From assembly GCA_017539885.1 (NCBI GenBank), contig JAFYCC010000030.1, positions 1-61,158 on the forward strand: DNA of 61,158 bases, written 5' to 3'. The position numbers were made by a program, and so were the translations under genes. Below, piece after piece: positions 34,301 through 40,888 of the stretch; positions within the stretch are counted from its first letter, which is position 1; every line of letters starts with the position of its first letter. The DNA comes from Oscillospiraceae bacterium (GTDB lineage: Bacteria > Bacillota_A > Clostridia > Oscillospirales > Oscillospiraceae). The notes under the pieces were generated by a model. That model was given only the letters and a program-made list of their open reading frames with translations, did no database searches and had not been told where the DNA came from.

Positions 34301-34319
34301 GTCCGCGGGAGGATTTCGA

Positions 34320-35246
34320 ATGAAACATACTGCTGCTCCGAAAAAAAGGCCCCCGCGCGGACGCATGGCCGTTCCCGTCTTTGCCGTGGCCGCCGCCGCA
34401 CTGCTTGCCGTCCTTACGCTGCTGCTGTGCATCCTTGGCGGCGTATTCGACTTTTCCGCGAAGGCGGGCGTAACGATGCCCGAGCTGCGCGGACAGACTG
34501 AGACCAACGCCCGGCAGACTCTTGAGGCGCTCTCGCTCTCGCTCAAGGTACGTGTTACGACCGTTGCCGGTGAGGAGGACACAGGCGTCGTGCTTGAGCA
34601 GAGCGTTCCGTTCGGCGAAGTCCTCAAGAAGAACCAGACAGTAAGGCTCACCGTCTCCGACGGCAGCCTCGCCAGACCCGTTTCCGTACACGGCGAGCCC
34701 GAGCCCGAGACAGAATCTCTGCGTGCGCCGGACGTTGTCGGACAGGCTCTCGAAGACGCGCGGCAGAGTGCGGAGCGCATGGGCATTTATCTCACGGACG
34801 GCGGCTCCGTATACAGCAATCAGCCCGCCGGCACCATTCTGGGGCAGGATCCGGCAGCCGGCACGCCCCTCATGCGCGGGAGCGCCGTCCGCGTGACCGT
34901 ATCGCTCGGGCCGGAGACTCCGGAATACGTGATCAGCGCCCGCTGCAGCGCGGGCGGCAGCGTCAGTCCCTCAGGAGAGCAGCGCTTCAAGGCCGGGGAA
35001 CGCGCGGAGTACACGCTCACGCCTGAGGACGGTTTCGAACTGCGCATTCTCGAGATCGACGGCGAGGAAGCGGCCCTCGAAACGCACTACGTCTTCTCCG
35101 ACATTCAGGAAAACCACACCCTGTATGCGGTCTTTGAGGAAAAGGAGGACACGCCTGAGCCGACCGACGGACCGGAGCAGCTCTCCACCCCGAGTCCCAG
35201 TCCCGACCGGCCGGTCGATCCCGCCTCTCCCAGCGATCTGCGCTGA
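34320..35246 (+). CDS. PASTA-domain membrane protein with InlB B-repeat-like domain
   Basis: A 308-residue protein. A short basic cytoplasmic tail (KKRPPRGR) is followed by one membrane segment (AVPVFAVAAAALLAVLTLLL). Two PASTA domains follow: VTMPELRGQTETNARQTLEA with VLEQSVPFGEVLKKNQTV, and APDVVGQALEDARQSAERMG with ILGQDPAAGTPLMRGSAV. A beta-rich unit (ARCSAGGSVSPSGEQRFKAG, then YALVFEE-type end) resembles a divergent InlB B-repeat. The tail is Pro/Thr/Ser-rich. PASTA domains bind peptidoglycan or muropeptides in Ser/Thr kinases and PBPs, but no kinase or transpeptidase domain is present. The start follows GGGAGG. Confidence 0.85.
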   Translation: MKHTAAPKKRPPRGRMAVPVFAVAAAALLAVLTLLLCILGGVFDFSAKAGVTMPELRGQTETNARQTLEALSLSLKVRVTTVAGEEDTGVVLEQSVPFGEVLKKNQTVRLTVSDGSLARPVSVHGEPEPETESLRAPDVVGQALEDARQSAERMGIYLTDGGSVYSNQPAGTILGQDPAAGTPLMRGSAVRVTVSLGPETPEYVISARCSAGGSVSPSGEQRFKAGERAEYTLTPEDGFELRILEIDGEEAALETHYVFSDIQENHTLYAVFEEKEDTPEPTDGPEQLSTPSPSPDRPVDPASPSDLR

Positions 35247-35263
35247 AAGCAAATATAATTCAA

Positions 35264-35303
35264 GCGGAGCCGGAAGTCCGTGTATGCGGGTTTCCGGCTC
35301 CGC
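35264..35303. terminator. Bidirectional terminator hairpin
   Basis: GCGGAGCCGGAA (35264-35275) pairs with 35292-35303, between the convergent PASTA and Trp-transport ATPase genes. Confidence 0.75.
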
Positions 35304-35315
35304 CTGTCTTTGTTC

Positions 35316-36113
35316 TCAGGAAAGCAGCATCCTGTCGTTGTCGAGTGCGCGGCCTGTATCTCTCCGGAAGCGCAGAAGCAGATCGTCCACGGTCATGCCC
35401 TTGCGCTCTGCGCCGGAGACGTCGAGCACGATCCGCCCGTCGGCCATCATGAGTGTGCGGCTGCCGAGCGTGAGCGCCTGCGACATGTTGTGCGTGACCA
35501 TCAGGCAGGTGATCTTCTCTCGCGCGATGATTTCCTCCGTCAGCGCAAGCACCTTCTCCGCCGTTGCGGGGTCGAGAGCTGCGGTGTGCTCGTCGAGCAG
35601 CAGCAGCTGCGGAGGCACCATCGTCGCCATCAGCAGCGTCAGCGCCTGCCGCTGACCGCCGGAAAGCAGTCCGACCGGCTGCTTCATTCGATCCTCCAGC
35701 CCCATACCGAGCAGACGCAGCTGCTCGCGGAAGAAGGCCTTGTCCTTCTTGGATATCCGGCTCAGCGGCGCGGTGTTCTCCCGCGCTCGCAGATAAGCCA
35801 GCGCCAGGTTTTCCTCGATGGTCATGTTCGGTGCGGTGCCCTTGAGCGGGTCCTGAAACAGCCGCCCGATGTCGCGGCTGCGCTTGTGCTCTGGCAGGAA
35901 AGTGATATCCCTCCCGCCAAGGGAGATATGTCCTTCGTCCACGTAGAAGCTCCCGGCCACAGCGTTCAGAAGCGTCGACTTGCCTGCGCCGTTGGACCCG
36001 ATAACGGTGACGAAATCGCCCGGCGCAAGGTGGAGCGACAGACCGCGCAGCGCCTGTTTTTCATTCACTGTGCCGGGATTGAAGGTCTTCGAGATGTTCG
36101 AAATGTGCAGCAT
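35316..36113 (-). CDS. Tryptophan ABC transporter, ATP-binding protein (TrpZ-type)
   Basis: A 265-residue ATPase. Walker A is GSNGAGKST, the Q-loop is LFQDPLKGTAPNMT, the signature is LLSGGQRQALTLL, Walker B is LLLLDEHTAALDP and the switch His is in VTHNMSQAL. The Asp-Glu-His Walker B end and the LFQDPLKGTAP stretch are typical of ATPases paired with PF04392-type binding proteins. It starts one base after the permease stop. With the permease and binding protein it makes a complete importer under the UGG T-box, which points to tryptophan. Confidence 0.9.
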   Translation of the reverse strand: MLHISNISKTFNPGTVNEKQALRGLSLHLAPGDFVTVIGSNGAGKSTLLNAVAGSFYVDEGHISLGGRDITFLPEHKRSRDIGRLFQDPLKGTAPNMTIEENLALAYLRARENTAPLSRISKKDKAFFREQLRLLGMGLEDRMKQPVGLLSGGQRQALTLLMATMVPPQLLLLDEHTAALDPATAEKVLALTEEIIAREKITCLMVTHNMSQALTLGSRTLMMADGRIVLDVSGAERKGMTVDDLLLRFRRDTGRALDNDRMLLS

Positions 36114-36114
36114 C

Positions 36115-37023
36115 TCATTCCCCCCCTTTTCCGGCAGAGATCTTCCGCTTCTGGAAGAGGAACTGCTTTTTCAGCGTCGGTCCTGCGATGGCCAGCGCCA
36201 CGATGACCGCCGTGAGCAGCTTGAGGCAGTCCACGGGCACGACCTTCGTGTAGAACACCACAGCGTAGATGAACCGGTAGACGATCGAACCGACGGCTAC
36301 GGCGATCACGCCCTTGAGGACGCTTCGGCGGCCGAGCACAGTCTCTCCGATGATCAGGCAAGCCAGTCCGATCACGACGATGCCCGTGCCGGAGTTGATG
36401 TCCACGGTCTTCTGATACTGACCGACCATTGCGCCGGAGAGTGCCGTGAGCGCGTTGGAGATGCAGAGGCCGACTGTGACCGTCATTGTTGGGTTGACGG
36501 AAGAGGCGCGTACCATATCCCGGTTGTCGCCGGTTGCGCGGATGGAAAGCCCCAGCCGTGTCCCTAAGAAGAGATACAGCAGCACGCCGGCCAGAATCGT
36601 CACGAAAGCGGCGATTGCCAGCTCATACCAGTCGCCGAAAATGCCCGTACGGCGCAGCAGCGTAAAGACCGTATCGCCGCCGATGCCAAGGCTGGCGTTT
36701 GCACGCCAGCCCATTGCCATCAGGTTGATCGTATACAGGCCGGTGTTCGTCACGATGCCCGCGAGGATGCTCGGAACACCCAGCCGTGTCTGAAGAAAAG
36801 CTGTCACAAAGCCCGCGCAGGCACCTGCCGCCATTGCGGCCGGAATTGCGAGAAAGGGATGTCCCGCAGCGGCAAGCGTCACCGAGACGGCGGCACCCAG
36901 CACGAAGCATCCGTCCGTGGTCAGGTCGGCGATATCCAGTATGCGGTAGCTCAGAAACAGCGCCATCGCTACAAGTGCATACAGGAAGCCCAGCTCAAGC
37001 GCAGTCTGTGAGATGAGAAGCAC
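36115..37023 (-). CDS. Tryptophan ABC transporter, permease (TrpY-type)
   Basis: A 302-residue membrane protein of the LivH/BPD-2 permease type with about nine hydrophobic segments (ALELGFLYALVAMALFLSY, FLAIPAAMAAGACAGFVTAF, FVTILAGVLLYLFLG). The motif RATGDNRDMVRASSVNP is the coupling loop to the ATPase. ITDGC-like ADLTTDGCFVLGAAVSVTL is typical of PF04392-linked permeases. The start is a GTG at 37023 after GAGAGGGA. A GC-rich hairpin (37051-37082) lies between the binding-protein gene and this gene, probably setting their expression ratio. Confidence 0.9.
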   Translation of the reverse strand: MLLISQTALELGFLYALVAMALFLSYRILDIADLTTDGCFVLGAAVSVTLAAAGHPFLAIPAAMAAGACAGFVTAFLQTRLGVPSILAGIVTNTGLYTINLMAMGWRANASLGIGGDTVFTLLRRTGIFGDWYELAIAAFVTILAGVLLYLFLGTRLGLSIRATGDNRDMVRASSVNPTMTVTVGLCISNALTALSGAMVGQYQKTVDINSGTGIVVIGLACLIIGETVLGRRSVLKGVIAVAVGSIVYRFIYAVVFYTKVVPVDCLKLLTAVIVALAIAGPTLKKQFLFQKRKISAGKGGE

Positions 37024-37050
37024 GTTCCCTCTCTCCCTTCAATCAGTTGA

Positions 37051-37082
37051 CGACAGCCCCCGGCTCATCGCCGGGGGCGTCG
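37051..37082 (-). terminator. Intercistronic hairpin after the binding-protein gene
   Basis: CGACAGCCCCCGGC (37051-37064) pairs with 37070-37082 apart from one bulged base. No T tract follows on the reverse strand, so mRNA protection or partial termination is more likely than full stop. Confidence 0.6.
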
Positions 37083-37104
37083 CTTTCCTCTCTATCCAGA
37101 GGGT

Positions 37105-38115
37105 TCAGTCGGTGGTCGTCGTTACCTCGACCAGCTCGCCCATATCCTTAAACACGGCGTAGTCTGCTCCAATGGCTGCCGCGGTCTCGGTGTTGACTGT
37201 GATGATTCCGCCGTCCATCAGGTAGAACTCCTCAAGGCCATCCATGCCGGAGGTTGCCGCCTGATATGCAATATCCGCGGTACGGGTACCGAGATCCGTA
37301 TAGTTGACTCCGCAGGTTGCAAAGGCGCCGTTGCGAACGAAGGAATCAGCGCCGGCATAATGCGGGATCCCGGCCGCGGCGAGGCTCTCATAGATGGCCA
37401 GTTCCGCAGCCATGATGACGTTGTCGGTAGGAGTAAAGACGGCGTCGACCTTTTCAGCAATCAGGGCGTTGGCAGCGGCAACAACCTCGTCGTTCGTGTT
37501 GGCGGTCTGCTCTGTGAATGCTATGCCCTCGCTCTGCAGATAGGCTTTGGCGTCCTTGATGGGCGTCTCGGAGTTGACCTCAGAAAGTGAATAGAGCAGT
37601 CCGACCTTCTTCACGTCGGGGTTCTGTTTAAGCATCATGTCCAGAACAAACGCCGTGTTGAGCGCATCGCTCGTGCCGGTCACGTAGGGAATGCCGGTGA
37701 GATTCGCGCCAGCGGGGTCGGAGACAGCCGCGTAAACGATGGGCGTCTGGGTATCCTCCGCGCAGAGGGCGGCGACCTGCGCGGCAGGCGTGGCAATCGG
37801 GATGATGACGTCGACCTTGTCCGCGATGGCCTGGTCGCCCAGCTGCTTGAGGATGGACTGGTCGCCCTGTCCGGAGGTGACTGTATAGGTAATCTTGACG
37901 CTGTTCGCCGCGGCGAGTTTATCGAGCTCGGCGGTGACGGCGTTAGCGATCTCGTCGAGCGAGGCGTGATCCATCAGCTTGATGACGGCGACTTTGATTT
38001 CCGAGGCGGGGGCTCCGCTTCCGGAGCCTGAAGTCTTCCCTCCGCAGGCGGCAAAAGCAGTGAGCATGAGGACGGCCATGGTGAGAGCCAGAATCTTTTT
38101 CATTGTGTATTTCAT
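37105..38115 (-). CDS. Tryptophan ABC transporter, substrate-binding lipoprotein (TrpX-type)
   Basis: A 336-residue lipoprotein with lipobox LTAFAACGGK and a Gly/Ser linker. The PF04392 family (ABC_sub_bind) is indicated by KVAVIKLMDHASLDEIANAV, DVIIPIATPAAQVAAL, TPIVYAAVSDPAGANL, KKVGLLYSLSEVNSE and DAVFTPTDNVIMAAELA. It captures the substrate outside the membrane for the permease and ATPase downstream. Starts at 38115 or 38103 are both possible after AAAGGAG. It lies behind a T-box with UGG specifier, supporting L-tryptophan as substrate rather than tyrosine, the other known choice in this family. Confidence 0.92.
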   Translation of the reverse strand: MKYTMKKILALTMAVLMLTAFAACGGKTSGSGSGAPASEIKVAVIKLMDHASLDEIANAVTAELDKLAAANSVKITYTVTSGQGDQSILKQLGDQAIADKVDVIIPIATPAAQVAALCAEDTQTPIVYAAVSDPAGANLTGIPYVTGTSDALNTAFVLDMMLKQNPDVKKVGLLYSLSEVNSETPIKDAKAYLQSEGIAFTEQTANTNDEVVAAANALIAEKVDAVFTPTDNVIMAAELAIYESLAAAGIPHYAGADSFVRNGAFATCGVNYTDLGTRTADIAYQAATSGMDGLEEFYLMDGGIITVNTETAAAIGADYAVFKDMGELVEVTTTTD

Positions 38116-38169
38116 TTTATTATTCTCCTTTTCCAGTATATCTTATTGTTTTCTCCGGCTGTGAGCACT

Positions 38170-38202
38170 TCAGCCTCGCCATCGTTTCGTAAACAGTTTC
38201 AT
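38170..38202 (-). CDS. Possible ten-codon leader peptide with one Trp codon
   Basis: Between the T-box terminator and the binding-protein gene lies ATG to TGA encoding MKLFTKRWRG. A strong ribosome site (GGGAGGGA) sits 5 bases before the ATG. The single Trp codon (TGG) matches the T-box specifier. It could be a translated leader that couples ribosome movement to the transporter mRNA, or chance. No second terminator that it could control is visible in the 54 bases before 38115. Confidence 0.35.
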   Translation of the reverse strand: MKLFTKRWRG

Positions 38203-38220
38203 GGTAATCCCTCCCGGAAA

Positions 38221-38494
38221 ACAAAAAACTCCCGTCCCGGATTTGGGACAGGAGACATCCTGCGGTACCACCCAAGTTGGCGAATACATCGCCCGCTCGC
38301 TTCCCGCGCCGTCACGCGGGGCCACTTTATAACGGGTGCGGAACCCGTCGGCTGCTACTTGCTTTCGCTTTCGGCCGCCCTCAGAAGTCCATTCGCCTGC
38401 GCTCGTATCTGCCGCGATCTCACCGCCCACAGCTCTCTGGAAGCCGGTCGCACAGGTTACTATTCTTCGTCAAAGGTTTGTTCTCTTTCGGTTT
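38221..38494 (-). promoter_or_regulatory. T-box riboswitch, UGG (Trp) specifier
   Basis: On the reverse strand the leader shows GACGAAGAATAGTAA (Stem I base with AGUA motif), CCAGAGAGCUG (distal loop), then CGAAUGGACUUC. In that loop GAA-UGG-A sits opposite the AGUA side and the flanking GAAG/CUUC pair, giving UGG as specifier codon. The T-box sequence is GGGTGGTACCGC (38273-38262). The terminator is CTCCTGTCCC / GGGACGGGAG (38254-38245 / 38238-38229) followed by T6. Uncharged tRNA-Trp would favour the antiterminator and transport-gene expression. The variable T-box base after UGG is U, which would pair with G73 of tRNA-Trp only as a wobble. Confidence 0.88.
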
Positions 38495-38499
38495 TTTGC

Positions 38500-38529
38500 A
38501 TTATAGGCGCCGTGTGATCACTTTGTCAA
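38500..38529 (-). promoter_or_regulatory. Promoter of the T-box/Trp transporter operon
   Basis: Reverse strand TTGACA (38529-38524), 18-bp spacer, TATAAT (38505-38500); both boxes are consensus. Confidence 0.85.
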
Positions 38530-38613
38530 GCCTTCCAGACACGAATTGGTAAGCGCGCCGATGACGGAGTCGGAATAGACGTTTGTTTTCAGAGAAAATA
38601 CACAAGTGTCTTT

Positions 38614-38621
38614 TATCTCAA
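38614..38621 (+). repeat. Left target-site duplication of the insertion cassette
   Basis: TATCTCAA, identical and in the same direction as 39346-39353. Confidence 0.8.
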
Positions 38622-38705
38622 CTCTCTGTCCTAGATAAAAGGTGATGTGCATGAACATACACTATTCGGACTTATATGCAGACAATTGTGAATACTATTA
38701 GATAA

Positions 38706-38738
38706 CAAAAAGGGACTGCCCCTTGAGACAGTCCCTTG
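38706..38738 (-). terminator. Terminator of the cassette lipoprotein gene
   Basis: AAGGGACTG (38710-38718) pairs with CAGTCCCTT (38729-38737); on the reverse strand it ends in TTTTTG. Confidence 0.85.
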
Positions 38739-38759
38739 CTCGATAAAATGATACTTGTA

Positions 38760-39098
38760 TTAAGGTTGTCCGACTCGGTCAGTCTCTAAAAACTGATACC
38801 ATTCGCCATCCACAAGACATACCAAAATATCTCCCAACTTTTCTTCATTCATAAAGGCATATGCAGTTATTCTTTCGCCAGACATACTTCCGTCTAATGG
38901 TAGTTCCTTATTTACAATAACACTCTCGTCAGGTTTAACAGAAATAGTTTTTTTCGTATTGTAATACACTATACCTTCAATCTTAACTGTTGTGTCTCCA
39001 TCTTTTTTATCTCCGTCTTTTTTATCCTTATTGCTTCCACAACCCACTAAGGCAAGTACAAGCACAAGACAGAGAACCATTACAATTGTCTTTTTCAT
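38760..39098 (-). CDS. Small lipoprotein, cargo of the insertion cassette
   Basis: A 112-residue lipoprotein. Lipobox ALVGCGSN with Cys20, then a charged stretch with two tandem units (KKDGD KKDGD) from a short DNA repeat. The mature domain of about 75 residues contains VKIEGIVYYNTKKTISVKP, ERITAYAFMNEEKLGDILV and DGEWYQFLETDR. No family is recognised. Codon use is rich in A and T, unlike the neighbours, which supports transfer from another genome. It has its own promoter and terminator within the cassette. Confidence 0.8.
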   Translation of the reverse strand: MKKTIVMVLCLVLVLALVGCGSNKDKKDGDKKDGDTTVKIEGIVYYNTKKTISVKPDESVIVNKELPLDGSMSGERITAYAFMNEEKLGDILVCLVDGEWYQFLETDRVGQP

Positions 39099-39141
39099 AG
39101 TTTTGCCTCCTATAATTTATATCTTTATATCTTTTCGATTT

Positions 39142-39205
39142 AGACGGAAAAAGCCGTCTAATAGTTCCCTATATTAATTATACAAAAAATAGGCGTCAAA
39201 AACAA
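39142..39205 (-). promoter_or_regulatory. Cassette promoter and leader hairpin
   Basis: Reverse strand TTGTTT (39205-39200), 17-bp spacer, TATAAT (39182-39177). Downstream, AGACGG/CCGTCT (39142-39159) forms a leader hairpin before the lipoprotein gene. Confidence 0.6.
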
Positions 39206-39413
39206 CACCTTGCCCACAGATTCAAATAAGATAGCTGCGGAAATTCTATTAATGCTCAAAATTTTTAATTACTATTAGGGGCAAAACTATGAATGTGTAT
39301 TTTTATGCACCTATTTTTTCATCACCTTTTATCTAGGACAGAGACTATCTCAATGACGGAGCAGCCGGCCTCTGTCGTACCCATTTTCCTGCGCCGAAAA
39401 GCAAAAACCACTA
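39206..39413. other. Non-coding stretch: cassette right end and tRNA upstream region
   Basis: The part up to 39345 belongs to the cassette and holds AT-rich sequence plus the right inverted repeat. The remainder leads to the tRNA-Ser promoter. No gene is seen. Confidence 0.6.
39346..39353 (+). repeat. Right target-site duplication of the insertion cassette
   Basis: TATCTCAA, identical to 38614-38621. Confidence 0.8.
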
Positions 39414-39442
39414 TTGACTTTGTGCGGAGCATAGCATATAAT
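39414..39442 (+). promoter_or_regulatory. tRNA-Ser promoter
   Basis: TTGACT (39414-39419), 17-bp spacer, TATAAT (39437-39442), 22 bases before the tRNA. Confidence 0.9.
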
Positions 39443-39464
39443 ACACAAGCCGAGCAACAGACAC

Positions 39465-39556
39465 GGAGATGTCGCGTAGTTGGTCGAGCGCGCACGATTG
39501 GAAATCGTGTATACCTCAAAAGGGTATCGAGAGTTCGAATCTCTCCATCTCCGCCA
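39465..39556 (+). tRNA. tRNA-Ser (anticodon GGA)
   Basis: 92 bases including an encoded CCA end. The acceptor stem GGAGATG pairs with CATCTCC, discriminator G. The anticodon stem CACGA/TCGTG encloses TTGGAAA, anticodon GGA, reading UCC and UCU. The long variable arm (ATACCTCAAAAGGGTAT) is typical of class II serine tRNAs, and the T arm has GAGTTCGAATCTC. Confidence 0.96.
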
Positions 39557-39557
39557 G

Positions 39558-39596
39558 AAAAAACGCCTTTTGTCAAACGGACAGAAGGCGTTTTTT
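39558..39596 (+). terminator. Terminator after tRNA-Ser
   Basis: A 17-position stem 39558-39574 / 39580-39596 with one wobble, ending in T6. Confidence 0.9.
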
Positions 39597-39728
39597 ATCG
39601 ATATGTTCTGGCAAGCCAGAGCCTGATGTTGGCGCTTGAAGTCAGGTGTGCTTGATGTGTAAGCTTGCAGCAAGGCATGTGCCGCCGCTTCTGTCGTCTT
39701 GCTCGCATTGGAACGGAGGACGACTTCT

Positions 39729-40223
39729 ATGGTAGGGAACAAAGTCATTATCATCGGCTGTCCCGGCTCCGGCAAGAGTACATTTGCAAGAAAGCTGAGG
39801 GACAAAACAGGTCTTCCTGTTTTCTATCTTGATATGCTTTTCCACAAGGCTGACAGGACGACGGTCTGCCGTGAAGTGTTTGACGCGGGGCTTCGCGAGC
39901 TCATGGATCTTCCGGCATGGATCATCGACGGCAATTACCAGCGCACGCTCGCGCTTCGTTTCGAAGAATGCACAGATGTGTTCCTCTTTGATCTTCCTTT
40001 GCAGCAGTGCCTTGAGGGCGCCGCCTCCCGCATCGGCAAAACCCGAGAAGATATGCCCTGGGTGGAATCGTCGTTCGACGAGGCGTTCCGGCAGTACATT
40101 CTGGATTTCCCCAAAGATCAGCTGCCCGCGATTTATGAGCTCATAGACCAATACCGCAGTTCGCGAAATATAACTGTATTCCATACCAGAGAAGAATCTG
40201 AAACGTGGCTGTCTCTGATCTGA
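39729..40223 (+). CDS. P-loop NTPase, FlaR/adenylate-kinase-like
   Basis: A 164-residue protein with Walker A GCPGSGKST at residues 8-16 and the pattern of the small kinase-like family often named DNA topology modulation protein FlaR: GLPVFYLDMLFHKADR, WIIDGNYQRTLALRFEE, CTDVFLFDLPLQQCL. It probably phosphorylates a small substrate; the topology name is historical. The start at 39729 follows GGAGG by about 9 bases. The gene stands alone, closed by a 16-bp hairpin. Confidence 0.88.
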   Translation: MVGNKVIIIGCPGSGKSTFARKLRDKTGLPVFYLDMLFHKADRTTVCREVFDAGLRELMDLPAWIIDGNYQRTLALRFEECTDVFLFDLPLQQCLEGAASRIGKTREDMPWVESSFDEAFRQYILDFPKDQLPAIYELIDQYRSSRNITVFHTREESETWLSLI

Positions 40224-40250
40224 CGCTTACTCTCTATGCGCACCAAGACG

Positions 40251-40292
40251 ATCGAACGGGCTTTCCTGCCGAAGCCGGAAAGCCCGTTCGAT
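40251..40292. terminator. Bidirectional terminator hairpin
   Basis: 16-bp perfect stem ATCGAACGGGCTTTCC (40251-40266) / 40277-40292 between convergent genes. Confidence 0.75.
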
Positions 40293-40312
40293 TCTGATAT
40301 CGGTTTTCGCAA

Positions 40313-40720
40313 TCAGGCCCAAGTCGCCTTCATGAGCGTCGGATAGGCGCCATCGTAGATGCTGACCATGCGGCTGACGAGCTGAATAACCTCCGGGCCA
40401 ACGGTGTCGATGTCGATCACCGCGTCCAGAGAAGTGGCGATGTCACCATCGTCGTCAATGTAGAACTTGACCCATCTGTAGTCGGAGTTGAGCTTGTTGC
40501 AGGCCTCAAGCAGCGCACCGCGCTTGCCGTCCGGGACCTTACCGAAGCTCCAGCAACGCAGAGCCACAAGGCCCTCGCCGTCCTTGTCGAAGATGACGTT
40601 CACATCAATCTTATTGGTGTTGTCTCCGGAGTAGGAAACGCGGACGCGGAACTCATCGACGTCGGTATACTTGATGCCCTTGCGATCCATGGCCTTCATG
40701 TATTCGCTCTTGAAACTCAT
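40313..40720 (-). CDS. YbjN-like domain protein
   Basis: A 135-residue cytosolic protein. Landmarks are YMKAMDRKGIKYTDVDEFRV, NVIFDKDGEGLVALRC, CNKLNSDYRWVKFYIDDDGD and ATSLDAVIDIDTVGPEV. The mix of a helix-rich start and a YbjN/type-III-chaperone-like core fits the YbjN superfamily, with no firm biochemical role. The start at 40720 follows GAGGTGG; an ATG 39 bases upstream has no site. Its promoter is TTGCAT-N16-TATATT. Confidence 0.7.
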   Translation of the reverse strand: MSFKSEYMKAMDRKGIKYTDVDEFRVRVSYSGDNTNKIDVNVIFDKDGEGLVALRCWSFGKVPDGKRGALLEACNKLNSDYRWVKFYIDDDGDIATSLDAVIDIDTVGPEVIQLVSRMVSIYDGAYPTLMKATWA

Positions 40721-40766
40721 CGTGCCCACCTCGTAATTTGGATTTATTGCATCCCGCAATAATATT

Positions 40767-40794
40767 AATATATCATATCTGTAGGAGAATGCAA
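40767..40794 (-). promoter_or_regulatory. Promoter of the YbjN-like gene
   Basis: Reverse strand TTGCAT (40794-40789), 16-bp spacer, TATATT (40772-40767). ATTGC/GCAAT just downstream forms a small inverted repeat. Confidence 0.6.
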
Positions 40795-40825
40795 CTGTTT
40801 TATACTGTGCTGACGTGCGTTTTTC

Positions 40826-40854
40826 TTGCTCACCAGCCGCAGAAATGATATGCT
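40826..40854 (+). promoter_or_regulatory. Promoter of the M28 peptidase gene
   Basis: TTGCTC (40826-40831), 17-bp spacer, TATGCT (40849-40854). Confidence 0.55.
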
Positions 40855-40888
40855 AAAGCACAGAACAGGAAAGAAAGGAGCAACCCAA

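Larger units (their letters stand above)
38622..39345. mobile_element. Mobile insertion cassette (no transposase) carrying a lipoprotein gene
   Basis: A 724-bp unit bounded by inverted repeats: 38623-38647 and 39320-39344 are perfect 25-bp inverted copies (outer half TCTCTGTCCTAG), with one further mismatched outer base. Inside, GTGCAT and ATACAC recur in both ends with a short offset. An identical 8-bp direct repeat TATCTCAA flanks the unit exactly at both ends. There is no transposase frame; the only gene is a small lipoprotein. The unit is visibly richer in A and T than its surroundings. An 8-bp duplication is known for IS256-, IS66- and IS1595-type transposases; which one mobilises it cannot be told here. 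Confidence 0.85.

Noticed and set aside
34320..35246. PASTA protein as a Ser/Thr kinase fragment
   Set aside because: The N-terminus is a short basic tail and one membrane segment with good start signals; no kinase remnant lies upstream.
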